A stretch of DNA of 64,000 bases from Triatoma infestans (Eukaryota > Arthropoda > Insecta > Hemiptera > Reduviidae). The position numbers and the translations under genes are program-made. The notes under the pieces were generated by a model. That model did not search any database and was not told the origin of the DNA. It saw nothing but the letters and a program-made list of their open reading frames with translations. The stretch lies in contig JAAEAF010000664.1 in NCBI GenBank assembly GCA_011037195.1, forward strand, positions 62,001 to 126,000, given 5' to 3'. Each line of letters begins with the position of its first letter. Position 1 is the stretch's first letter. Positions 9,966 to 18,534 of the stretch are shown piece after piece.

Positions 9966-12900
9966 ATGTTTATTAGGAAGGATTTTAAGGAACGTCATGA
10001 AGCCGTATGCGAGGCACATGAGCAAAATCGGACATGTCAATCTTGTGGTGAAAGATATTCCTCCCGAAAATCTTTACTTGCTCATGTGCGGCGTTGCGGC
10101 AATGAAGCACCGGCCGTCATGCCCAAGAGAGCTCGACTACAAGCAGCTCAAGGGCAATTGTATGAGGTAGAAGCCGCTTTCGGAGGGACCCTGCGAACAT
10201 ACTTCCTTCCATGCTCCGGTGCAGCCGATGCATTAGAATTTCTAACTAGTCAGTTAGATACGTTGGAACGGCTGCTCACGGAGTACATGGCAGAGAATGA
10301 AGCTCCCTTAAAATATAACTTGGTCTTGGAGGCGACGTTTGAAAACATGAAAGGTGAAACTACTGATCGCGCCTTCAAGACCAAGAACACAGCCATTTAT
10401 GAAGACTCCTCCATCCAGGAAACCCTCAATGTAGGTTTTAAAAAAATTATAGCTGAGATGGAGGAGTCCGCACTGAAAGGGAGCGGTTGGACTCTGAAGG
10501 AGTTCGACGGGGTCCTTCTGAGAGTAAATAGGTTTCTACCTCTAGGGGGTTGCAGCTTCATACCGTTGCCCCCACATATAGCAAACAAAAAAGCTGTCAT
10601 CAATGTGCAGAATACTGACGACCGGTGCTTCATGTATGCCATTCTCTCCCGCCTTGTTAAAAAGGACTCACAACGCGTTTCCAAATACAAGAACTTGGAA
10701 CACAGTTATCATTTTGATTGCATTTCCTTCCCCACTCCTCTCCATGAAGTGAAGAAGTTTGAGAAATATAATAATATTTCGGTCAACGTCTTCACCCTTG
10801 GAGAGAAAGGAGACGTGTACCCTCTAAAGGTCGTTAAGCAGGAGAAGGAAGACCATCGTGATCTCCTTCTCCTGACGCTGGAAAACGGACGGAGCCACTA
10901 CACTTATATAAGTGATTTTGATAGGTTAGTGGCCCGTCAGATTACAAAACACGAACAAAAGGTACACGTTTGCAAGCGGTGTTTCACGCATTTTAACACC
11001 GACGGCGTGAACATCGCAGAGCGGGTGAAGGAACATGCGGAGTACTGTGGGGTGAACAGACCGAGCCGTATTGTACTGCCTGAATGCGGCGACGATGGGC
11101 ATCCTCCAACTGTTTCATTTACGAAGATACAAAACCAGATGAGGGTTCCCATCGTCGTATACGCAGATTTTGAATGTATTTTAAAAAAACTAGACAGTAA
11201 CGGCAACAATGCGGGTGGGTCATACACCACACCCTACAAGAGTCACCTTCCAATGAGCTTCTGCGCGTATGTGAAGGTAGCAGAAGACATTCCAAGCCAT
11301 TGTCTGCCTGCCGACTTTCCTGCGGAGCCCTACATCTATACAGGTGAGGACGCCGCAGAGAAGTTTATGGCATACATAAAGACAGTGGCGGAAAAGGTGT
11401 CTCTGGTGTACTCCGTGAAGCGGCAAATGCTACCCCTGACACCTTCCCAGCTGGAACATTTCCAAAATTCCCAAACCTGCTACCTTTGTCATTCGTCCTA
11501 CACCAATTCCGATCGTAAAGTGGCGGATCACGATCATATCACAGGTATGTATCGTGGTCCTGCTCACTCTTCCTGTAACATCCTTTACCGCACTCCCCGT
11601 TTCCTTCCCGTGTTCCTCCACAATCTGAGCGGTTATGACGCCCACTTTATTGTTCGCGAGTTGGGGTATGACTCAAGTCGTATTGACGTCATCCCCAACA
11701 GCGAGGAAAAATACATTTCCTTTAGTAAACAAGTGGACGCCCTAACCGTCAGATTTGTGGACACCTTCCGGTTTATGGCTTCCAGCTTGGACAGGTTGTC
11801 CAAGAATTTACCCAGAGACAAATTCAATGATTCGGGTAAATTCTTCCCCGCAGATAAGATGGATCTGGTCGTAAGAAAAGGAGTGTACCCCTATGATTAC
11901 ACGGACTCGTTTGAGAAGCTTAGGGAGACGGTTCTACCCCCTAAGGAGGCATTCTATAGCACCCTAAATGAATGCCACATCTCGGACGAGGACTATCAGC
12001 ATGCACAGTCGGTCTGGGAGGCGTTTGAAATTAGAACCCTAGGGGGGTACAGCGAGCTCTACCTTAAGGTAGACGTAATGCTCCTATGCGACATCTTTGA
12101 AAATTTCAGGGATGTTTGCATAGGAGCATATTCGCTGGACCCTGCCTGGTATTTCACGGCTCCCGGGCTGGCATGGGACGCCATGCTGAAGTGTACAGGG
12201 GTAAAACTTGATTTGCTCACCGACTATGACCAGCTCCTGATGATCGAGCGGGGCATTAGGGGTGGTATTTGCTAATGCAGTCATCGCTATGGTAAAGCAG
12301 ATAATGCCCATCTGTACCCAGATCGAGATCCCCATAAGGAGTCGTCATACATTGCCTACCTAGATGCAAACAATTTGTACGGGTGGGCAATGTCAAATCC
12401 GCTTCCTTATGGCGGTTTCGAATGGGTACAAGATCCGGATACTCTAGACTGGGGCAATATGCAAGAAGATGGTCCCTTCGGGTATATTGTCGAGGCTGAT
12501 ATGGAGTATCCCAGCAAGTTGCACGATTTGCATAATGATTTCCCCCTCTTCCCGGAGAATAGGGTGCCTCCGGGACAGGTTAACAAGAAATTGTTAACCA
12601 CATTAACATCTAGGGAGAAATACGTTGTGCATTTCGTCAACTTGCGGCAAGCCATGGGTTTGGGTCTGCGGTTAGTGCGCGTACATAGAGCGCTGCGATT
12701 CAAGCAGTCCCGTTGGCTAAGTTCTTACATTAACCTCAACACCCAAATGAGACAACAGGCGACAAACGACTTCGACAAAGACTTTTACAAACTGATGAAC
12801 AACGCCGTATTTGGTAAATTCATGGAAGACGTACGAAAACGAATGAAAATAGAACTGGTGACCGACGAACGACGACTGAAAAAACTAATCGCTAAACCGA

Positions 12901-13568
12901 CATTCAAGGACAGGACAATCTACTCAGAGACTCTGGCTGCAGTACATCTGGACTTTGAACAGATTAAGATGAACAAACCTATTTACGTAGGAATGGCCAT
13001 ACTTGATCTGTCCAAAGTCCGGATGTACGACTTTCACTACAACACTATGATGGACAAGTACGGACCTGACAGACTAAGACTTCTCTATACAGACACCGAC
13101 AGTTTAATTTACCAAATACGGACCGACGACTTTTACCAAGACTTGTTGACAATGCTGGACGAATTTGACACCTCTGACTATCCTGACGGACACCCATGCA
13201 AAGACAATAGAAATAAGAAGGTGTTGGGTAAATTTAAGGATGAAGCCAACGGTGAGGCTGTATCTGAATTCGTGGGCCTCCGCGCTAAAATGTACGCGTT
13301 ACGCATCCGCGGGCTAGAGAAAAAACGGGTGAAAGGGATAAAGAGGGCAGCCGTTGAAAATAAGATCACATTCAACGATTATATGACTGCCCTCTTCGAC
13401 AGAAAAGAGTTTACCACCATGTTTCGAACGATTATATCGAAGCAGCATAAACTCTTTTCTGTCGAACAATGCAAAATATCTCTTTCACCTTACGACGATA
13501 AGCGGCACATCACCGAGGATGGTGTGCGCACTCTCGCCCATGGCCACTTTACCATAGCAGCTGTGTAA
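9966..13568 (+). pseudogene. POLB: Polinton protein-primed family B DNA polymerase (one nonsense codon)
   Basis: This would be the replicative polymerase of the element. Counting from ATG 9966 there are 1,201 codons, close to a normal Polinton PolB. Near the N-terminus is a Cys/His finger (CQSCGERYSS...). Further on are DDRCF (about 217), a second finger CKRCFTHF, the exonuclease I motif YADFE (about 398), an endonuclease VII-like Zn/HNH motif CYLC...DHDHITG...CN (about 503-540), the exonuclease II motif NLSGYD (about 551), exonuclease III (about 700), Pol A DANNLYGW (about 799), Pol B NNAVFGK (about 944) and Pol C YTDTDS (about 1040). A TAA at 12273-12275 (codon 770) interrupts an otherwise continuous frame. 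Upstream, an ATG at 9943 opens what looks like another Cys finger but hits TGA after five codons. The start is therefore uncertain; 9966 is the first ATG of the clean frame that follows non-T-rich sequence. Confidence 0.93.
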
Positions 13569-13912
13569 CGACGTTGTGGTCCTTGTAAATATGTATATAC
13601 ATGTAAAATAGTTTTGCTATGTACAGTATTTAGGTTATGTTTATTTTACTAATTTTCTAATTAAAACTTTTTATTTATTTATTTATACTGTTTGTAAATA
13701 TTTTTTTATACATATATGAGTTTAGTTGTAGTTAATTAATGATAATAAAAAAAAAATAAATAAATAAATAAATAAAAAAATGGTGGTGGGAATTTCTATT
13801 TCTATATATAGTTTTTAAATTTTGTAAATAGCGTGAATGTTGGTGGTGGTTGTTTGTATGAGTGTGAGTGTCCATAGTAGATAGAAACTGTACATAGAAG
13901 TTTTTAGAAATC
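13569..13912. other. PolB-ATPase spacer
   Basis: This is AT-rich non-coding DNA with A-rich/AATAAA-like runs at 13741-13780 that can serve as poly(A) signals for PolB, then a GT-rich piece (about 13836-13872) leading into the ATPase promoter. No gene is seen. Confidence 0.6.
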
Positions 13913-13948
13913 TATATAAAGAGAGGCGGGAGAGCGTTCCTTATCATT
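13913..13948 (+). promoter_or_regulatory. ATPase core promoter
   Basis: TATATAAAG at 13913-13921 and TCATT at 13944-13948 (A at 13946, 33 bp from the TATA start). The ATG at 13956 gives a 10-nt leader. Confidence 0.7.
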
Positions 13949-13955
13949 CCTCATC

Positions 13956-14645
13956 ATGCGGTTGTTAAAGCAACAACATAACATATCCATCACAAACCTT
14001 GACGGCAGGGCCTCTTTAAAGAAAGAATCTAAACACGGTCCACTCTTCCCCGATTCCATTAGATGTTTAATATGTGGGCCATCAAATTGTGGGAAAACTA
14101 ACCTTATGTTGAGTTTAATCTATGATCCCAAGGGGTTACGATTTGAAAATATTTATTTGTTTGCAAAGTCCTTGCATCAGCCAAAGTATAGACATTTAGC
14201 TCAAATATTGGAATCTTTGAAAGATATTAGATTTTTTGAATATGAAGACAACTCCCAAGTTCCATCACCTAAAGAGGCCCTGCCCAATTCAATCATTATA
14301 TTCGATGATATTGCTTGTGATAAGCAGGATAATGTACGATCTTACTTTTGTATGGGGCGTCACAATGGAGTCGACATATTTTACCTCAGTCAAAGTTATA
14401 CTAGAATTCCTAAACATTTGGTGAGAGAAAATGCCAACTTCCTAATACTCTTCAGACAGGATGAATTAAATCTGCGACGTATTTATGATGATCATATCAA
14501 CTCCGATATGGAGTTCCAAACCTTTAGAAAAGTATGTCATTGGTGCTGGAAAGATGACAGGTACGGTTTTCTGGTGTTGGACAAAGATAGACAAATTAAT
14601 GACGGACGGTATCGACAAGGTTTCGGAGCCTATATAATACCCTGA
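13956..14645 (+). CDS. ATP: Polinton DNA-packaging ATPase (FtsK/A32-like)
   Basis: The protein has 229 aa, normal for this family. It has Walker A GPSNCGKT at residues 41-48 and Walker B SIIIFDDI at 112-119 with the acidic pair D117/D118. After these comes the segment SYFCMGRHNGVDIFYLSQSY, in which the polar Ser-Gln of sensor I is visible. Family members pump DNA into capsids in adenovirus-like and poxvirus-like lineages, so here it implies virion assembly. The frame is intact. Its 3' end carries the TATA box of the next gene (14631-14639). Confidence 0.93.
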   Translation: MRLLKQQHNISITNLDGRASLKKESKHGPLFPDSIRCLICGPSNCGKTNLMLSLIYDPKGLRFENIYLFAKSLHQPKYRHLAQILESLKDIRFFEYEDNSQVPSPKEALPNSIIIFDDIACDKQDNVRSYFCMGRHNGVDIFYLSQSYTRIPKHLVRENANFLILFRQDELNLRRIYDDHINSDMEFQTFRKVCHWCWKDDRYGFLVLDKDRQINDGRYRQGFGAYIIP

Positions 14646-14665
14646 ATGTAGGTGTAACAATCAGT
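14631..14665 (+). promoter_or_regulatory. Core promoter of the 314-aa gene, inside the ATPase end
   Basis: TATATAATA at 14631-14639 lies within the last ATPase codons. TCAGT is at 14661-14665 (A at 14663, 32 bp away). The ATG is at 14678. Confidence 0.7.
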
Positions 14666-14677
14666 CTACTGCAAGAC

Positions 14678-15622
14678 ATGGAAGAGTCAACTCAAGCAAT
14701 GCGCGATATAATCGCCACCAGGAAAGCAATCCAAGAAAAGTATAACTTGCTAAGGAGAAACAGGGAAGAGACTGATGAATATTTGAAAATGAAATATCAG
14801 CCTTTGTTGAATCCTTTGAAGGAACTAATGGGTAAACAAGAGGATCATTCGCCTCAACTTAATCTGAAGAGAACACTTAAGCCGGAGCCGGTTGTTTCCG
14901 AAACACCACCAGCAAAAAGACCAAGATATCTAAAGCTAGAATCGGCTACAACACCCGGAATATCAAATTCCTCGTCTGAAGAAGAGCGGAAGCTTCCAGC
15001 AAAGAGACCGCTGAAGTGTACTTCACAGTCGGCTGGAACTTCACTTCCAACTACACCGCTTCAAGAAGTACGAGAACTGGTACACACGCCCAAAGGAAAA
15101 GAAATTTCAGAAAAATATTTGAAAGAAGTGGGAGAAATATCCTCAAATTATATTGCGAAATTTATGAAAAATGAAACTAAGGATTTGGATATGGTATATG
15201 GCGTAGTTTATGATGGCCAGAAGTTCACCATTGGTGATACGGAGATCTCCATCAATAAAGACATTTTATCTGTTGGTGAACATACCTTTTATGCTACCCC
15301 GGGACTTTTTGAATTGTTATTTATGAAATATCCAAACTTAACGCTGGTAAAAAAGACAGATTGCGATAATTATAAGCGAATACTACAACAAACGAACGCT
15401 CATAAAGAAGGACACAGTCCAACTGGAGCAATCAAGGAACTGAAAACAAACATGAAATATAGGAAAGTGATTTCAAAATTGTTTCCAACGAAAAAAGGTG
15501 CTGGACATGTCGACCCCAACAGGCTTGTAGACAGATTAAGAGTATTATTTGGCACAAAGAATGCTGGTGTTGAAATAAAAAGAATAGAAGATCAACTGAG
15601 AGACGGAGGTATAATAGCTTAG
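14678..15622 (+). CDS. Conserved Polinton protein of unknown function, 314 aa
   Basis: The N-terminal 70 residues are charged and predicted helical or coiled-coil (MRDIIATRKAIQEKYNLL). The middle (about 65-145) is a basic, Pro/Ser-rich linker with KRPRY and KRPLK clusters that could be nuclear-localisation signals. The C-terminal 170 residues contain VVYDGQKFTIGDTEI, TPGLFELLF, YKRILQQTNAH and VDRLRVLFGTKNAG. I recognise this C-terminal module as one widespread in arthropod Polinton-like proteins (a domain of unknown function, possibly DUF8207; the name is from memory). The position between ATPase and integrase is typical. A virion or DNA-binding role is possible but not shown. Confidence 0.8.
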   Translation: MEESTQAMRDIIATRKAIQEKYNLLRRNREETDEYLKMKYQPLLNPLKELMGKQEDHSPQLNLKRTLKPEPVVSETPPAKRPRYLKLESATTPGISNSSSEEERKLPAKRPLKCTSQSAGTSLPTTPLQEVRELVHTPKGKEISEKYLKEVGEISSNYIAKFMKNETKDLDMVYGVVYDGQKFTIGDTEISINKDILSVGEHTFYATPGLFELLFMKYPNLTLVKKTDCDNYKRILQQTNAHKEGHSPTGAIKELKTNMKYRKVISKLFPTKKGAGHVDPNRLVDRLRVLFGTKNAGVEIKRIEDQLRDGGIIA

Positions 15623-15645
15623 ACTCACCTACAATACACCTCATT
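15610..15645 (+). promoter_or_regulatory. Integrase core promoter
   Basis: TATAATA at 15610-15616 overlaps the last codons of the preceding gene. TCATT is at 15641-15645 (A at 15643, 33 bp). The ATG at 15651 gives an 8-nt leader. Confidence 0.65.
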
Positions 15646-15650
15646 TCATC

Positions 15651-16577
15651 ATGACATCCGTTAAGGAACAGATCGTGCATGAGTTGCATAGACCAGCAAG
15701 AAGAATATTCAAGAGAAGATCAGTTTTATTGAAGGGAATAGACGATTTGTGGCAAATTGACCTCGTGGAGATGCTTCCCTACGCCAGATTCAACAAAGGC
15801 AACAAATATCTCTTGACAGTGATTGATTGTTTTTCCAAATATGGCTGGGCTCTACCTCTTAAGAATAAGTCAGCACTTGAGGTGAGTAGAGCATTTGAAA
15901 AGGTATTGCAGGAAAGAAAGCCAAACAATCTACAAACTGATAATGGCAAGGAGTTCTATAACAGAATATTTGCCAAGCTGATGAAAGTGAATGGTATAAA
16001 TCACTATTCAACCTTTAGTAATTTGAAAGCTTCAATTGTTGAGCGATTCAATCGAACTTTGAAATCTGCAATGTGGAAAAAGTTTAGCCTGCAAGGATCC
16101 TATGATTGGCTAACCATCATAAACTCTCTGGTAAAGAAATATAACCAAACTAAACATCGGACGATCAAAATGGCACCGGTTTCTGTACGAGGTAAGGATG
16201 TAGAAGAACGGCTGTTACGTGATGTATATGCGAAGAAAACAATCACTACCATTCCTAGATTCAAAGTAGGCGATCATGTACGGATATCCAAGTATAAAGC
16301 GCAGTTTGCCAAAGGCTATCATCCTTCATGGTCCACAGAGGTATTTAAAGTTGTAGAAGTTAAGAATACCGCACCAGTGACATATCATCTGCAAGATTAT
16401 AAAGGGCAAATAATTGCTGGAGGTTTTTATCAAGAGGAGCTACAGCTAGTGAAATATCCCGACATCTATCTTGTGGAGAAGATTATAAAGCGAAAAGGTG
16501 ATAAAGTTTTAGTGAAATGGCTAGGTTTAGACAATTCACACAACAGCTGGGAGAATATGAAGAATGTACTTATATAA
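15651..16577 (+). CDS. INT: Polinton retroviral-type integrase with C-terminal chromodomain
   Basis: The protein has 308 aa. The catalytic core has Asp37 (WQIDLVE), Asp97 (QTDNGKEFYN) and Glu131 (ASIVERFNRTLK), a D,D-33-E arrangement. After it come the usual SH3-like region (RFKVGDHVRISK, GYHPSWSTEVF) and, at about 272-308, a chromodomain signature (YLVEKIIKR...VLVKWLGL...SWE). The enzyme should cut and join the element ends, giving the 6-bp duplications seen at both sides. The chromodomain may tether insertion to marked chromatin. The N-terminal zinc-binding domain is short and has no clear HHCC set. The frame is intact. Confidence 0.95.
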   Translation: MTSVKEQIVHELHRPARRIFKRRSVLLKGIDDLWQIDLVEMLPYARFNKGNKYLLTVIDCFSKYGWALPLKNKSALEVSRAFEKVLQERKPNNLQTDNGKEFYNRIFAKLMKVNGINHYSTFSNLKASIVERFNRTLKSAMWKKFSLQGSYDWLTIINSLVKKYNQTKHRTIKMAPVSVRGKDVEERLLRDVYAKKTITTIPRFKVGDHVRISKYKAQFAKGYHPSWSTEVFKVVEVKNTAPVTYHLQDYKGQIIAGGFYQEELQLVKYPDIYLVEKIIKRKGDKVLVKWLGLDNSHNSWENMKNVLI

Positions 16578-16605
16578 AGCCGGACGAGGCTAACTTCGAT
16601 TCAGT
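16571..16605 (+). promoter_or_regulatory. Protease core promoter on the integrase stop codon
   Basis: TATATAAAG at 16571-16579 contains the integrase TAA (16575-16577). TCAGT is at 16601-16605 (A at 16603, 32 bp). The ATG at 16611 gives an 8-nt leader. Confidence 0.75.
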
Positions 16606-16610
16606 TCATC

Positions 16611-17075
16611 ATGAGACGTGCTAGAGACAAGAAGAAGAAGAAGAAACGAGTCATTCCTACTCCTAAACGGATTGGTGGGAATTCTCCTAAATTGAGTGGT
16701 AAAGCTAAACGAATGCTGGATGGGCTACCTCGTCTGCGGCTAAGTAATTTTGATCTACTCAGATTAGCTAAATCGAAGAAAATTCCCCATTTTAGAGGGG
16801 TATTTATGATTGATGAATTTCCAGTGAAACCGTGGAAAAATGAGCGAGCCATTTTCAATTTGGATAGTAGTTGTGGGAGAGGAACTCACTGGGTTTGCTA
16901 TAAGAAGAGGGGGGATTATGTTCAATTCTTCGACAGCAGTGGAGCCAATCCACCTTCTGAATTAGTCCGCTATCTAAAAGGCTGCCGTATTTCATCGAAC
17001 AGGAAGCAGTATCAAAAAATGGGCAGCAACAATTGTGGACAGCTGTGTTTACTTTACTTGCTGGATCTGCTATAA
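16611..17075 (+). CDS. PRO: Adenain/Ulp1-like cysteine protease, 154 aa
   Basis: The triad candidates are His93 in GTHWVCY, Asp108 in FFDSSG and Cys142 in SNNCGQLCLLYL. The order and local motifs match the adenovirus-type maturation protease family. In Polintons this enzyme is expected to mature capsid proteins. The first 23 residues are extremely basic (RRARDKKKKKKR), like viral core or nuclear-localisation peptides, and may be a fused cofactor-like or DNA-binding segment. The frame is intact and the stop TAA sits in the next TATA box. Confidence 0.9.
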   Translation: MRRARDKKKKKKRVIPTPKRIGGNSPKLSGKAKRMLDGLPRLRLSNFDLLRLAKSKKIPHFRGVFMIDEFPVKPWKNERAIFNLDSSCGRGTHWVCYKKRGDYVQFFDSSGANPPSELVRYLKGCRISSNRKQYQKMGSNNCGQLCLLYLLDLL

Positions 17076-17105
17076 AAGAAAGGATTATAGTTGTGTGCAT
17101 TCATT
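17071..17105 (+). promoter_or_regulatory. Promoter of the 53-aa/capsid unit, on the protease stop codon
   Basis: TATAAAA at 17071-17077 spans the protease TAA (17073-17075). TCATT is at 17101-17105 (A at 17103, 32 bp). The ATG of the small frame is at 17122. The capsid ATG at 17271 has no TATA of its own, so it probably uses this transcript. Confidence 0.65.
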
Positions 17106-17121
17106 TGGTTGCCAGACAGCG

Positions 17122-17283
17122 ATGGGTTTGGACTTTAGGAGAGTGAATAAAAGGACAACTGCAGAGAAGAAAAGCATCATTCCAGTGAGAACAGTTGACG
17201 AGAGAACATCGTTAACCAACAGCAATATTCGCTTTCTTCAAGCGGCAGGTTACTACGTGTTATCACCAATATGGAAGTGTTAG
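17122..17283 (+). CDS. Small conserved-position Polinton protein, 53 aa
   Basis: The start ATG at 17122 was chosen because it is the first after the initiator. The frame remains open upstream (to 17035) only because it runs over the protease gene. The protein is basic in its first half (RRVNKRTTAEKKS) and ends SNIRFLQAAGYYVLSPIWKC. The segment NSNIRFLQAAGYYV recalls a short motif seen in small Polinton proteins just before the capsid gene. That is recollection, not a search. It overlaps the capsid frame by 13 nt. Its function is unknown. Confidence 0.6.
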   Translation: MGLDFRRVNKRTTAEKKSIIPVRTVDERTSLTNSNIRFLQAAGYYVLSPIWKC

Positions 17284-18503
17284 ATTTGGAAGAAAGACGA
17301 CTGTTCGACAATTCAATTGAATGCATAGAATTGCATTCACATCACCCTTATGCATCATCAAAACTGTTGCCTGGTGATGAAATACGTATTAGTGTACAAC
17401 ATCAAGATCTATATACGCTGCCTAGTCAAAGTTTACTCTATTTGGAGGGTAGGTTTTTAAAAGAAGACGGCTCAGCAATACCGAATTCCTCAAAATTAAC
17501 CAATAATGCATTTGCATTTCTATTTGATGAAATAAGATATGAACTGAGTGGAGTTGAAATAGATCGTGTAAGAAATCCAGGAATTGCTTGCACACTTAAA
17601 GGCTTGGTTTCACTTAAGGAAGGCTGTCAATACATAGAAAACTGGGGCTGGTGCTATCCTCAGAGTGATACGCTGAACATCACTTCAAATGAGGGATACT
17701 TTAATCTGTGCATTCCTCTATCATCACTACTGGGATTTTGTGAAGACTATCAGAAGATTGTGATCAATGTTAAACAAGAATTGATACTCGTTAGGAGCAG
17801 ACAAGATGGAAACGCTTACAAATTCAACCGACAGAGAGCTGAAGATGCGGTGGAAAACTGTAAAATAGAATTGGTGAAACTATGCTGGAAGCTGCCCTAC
17901 GTCACCGTCAACGAACATCAGAGATTAGCCCTTATGCGTCATCTCAAATCTGAAAAGGTATTTTCACTAAGTTTTAGAAGCTGGGAACTCTATGATTATC
18001 CACTATTGCCGGCAACTCAAAGACAAATCTGGTCGGTGAAAACATCAAGTCAGCTGGAAAAGCCGCGCTACCTCATTTTAGCATTTCAAACTGAACGAGC
18101 AAATAATGTGGAAAGCAATGCTAGCCATTTTGACCATTGTAATGTTTCAAATGTGAAGCTGTATTTAAATTGTAAAGCTTTTCCATACGATGATTTGAAC
18201 ATCGATTTTTCAGCTAATCGTTATGCACTATTGTATCACATGTATGCTTCTTTTCAAATGTCATATTATGGGGAACAAGTGAAACCTCTAACTTCTTGGC
18301 GAAATTTTAAAGACAAAACACCCGTAATTGTAATAGATTGTTCTAAACAGTCTGAATCTATCAAAACGGGTCCAGTTGACGTAAGATTAGAATTTGAATC
18401 AAAAAATCCATTCCCGCCCAACACAACGGCATATTGTCTTATTATACATGATAGGGTAGTAGAATATAACCCTCTAACTGGCATTGTACGGCGTATGGTA
18501 TAA
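17271..18503 (+). CDS. MCP: Polinton major capsid protein (double jelly-roll)
   Basis: The protein has 410 aa and an intact frame. It is recognised by the motif series typical of insect Polinton capsid proteins: HPYASSKLLPGDEIRI, HQDLYTLPSQSLLYLEG, NNAFAFLFDEIRYELSGVE, then W-C-Y and a second beta-rich half with YDYPLLPATQRQIW and FDHCNVSNVKLYLNCKAFPY. The adenovirus/PRD1-type fold would build a T-number icosahedral shell. Translation probably follows leaky scanning or reinitiation after the overlapping 53-aa frame. The stop lies in the TATA box of the last gene. Pseudogene signs are absent. Confidence 0.93.
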   Translation: MEVLDLEERRLFDNSIECIELHSHHPYASSKLLPGDEIRISVQHQDLYTLPSQSLLYLEGRFLKEDGSAIPNSSKLTNNAFAFLFDEIRYELSGVEIDRVRNPGIACTLKGLVSLKEGCQYIENWGWCYPQSDTLNITSNEGYFNLCIPLSSLLGFCEDYQKIVINVKQELILVRSRQDGNAYKFNRQRAEDAVENCKIELVKLCWKLPYVTVNEHQRLALMRHLKSEKVFSLSFRSWELYDYPLLPATQRQIWSVKTSSQLEKPRYLILAFQTERANNVESNASHFDHCNVSNVKLYLNCKAFPYDDLNIDFSANRYALLYHMYASFQMSYYGEQVKPLTSWRNFKDKTPVIVIDCSKQSESIKTGPVDVRLEFESKNPFPPNTTAYCLIIHDRVVEYNPLTGIVRRMV

Positions 18504-18534
18504 AAAGGTGTGAATTGTTGGCTCAGTGTTCAGT
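18499..18534 (+). promoter_or_regulatory. Promoter of the last gene on the capsid stop codon
   Basis: TATAAAAA at 18499-18506 contains the capsid TAA (18501-18503). There are two TCAGT motifs, at 18523-18527 and 18530-18534. The second (A at 18532) keeps the 33-bp spacing of the other promoters and leaves only 3 nt before the ATG at 18535. Confidence 0.65.

Noticed and set aside
10397..12335. Minus-strand open frames opposite PolB
   Set aside because: Shadows of the coding frame; no start context or known motif.
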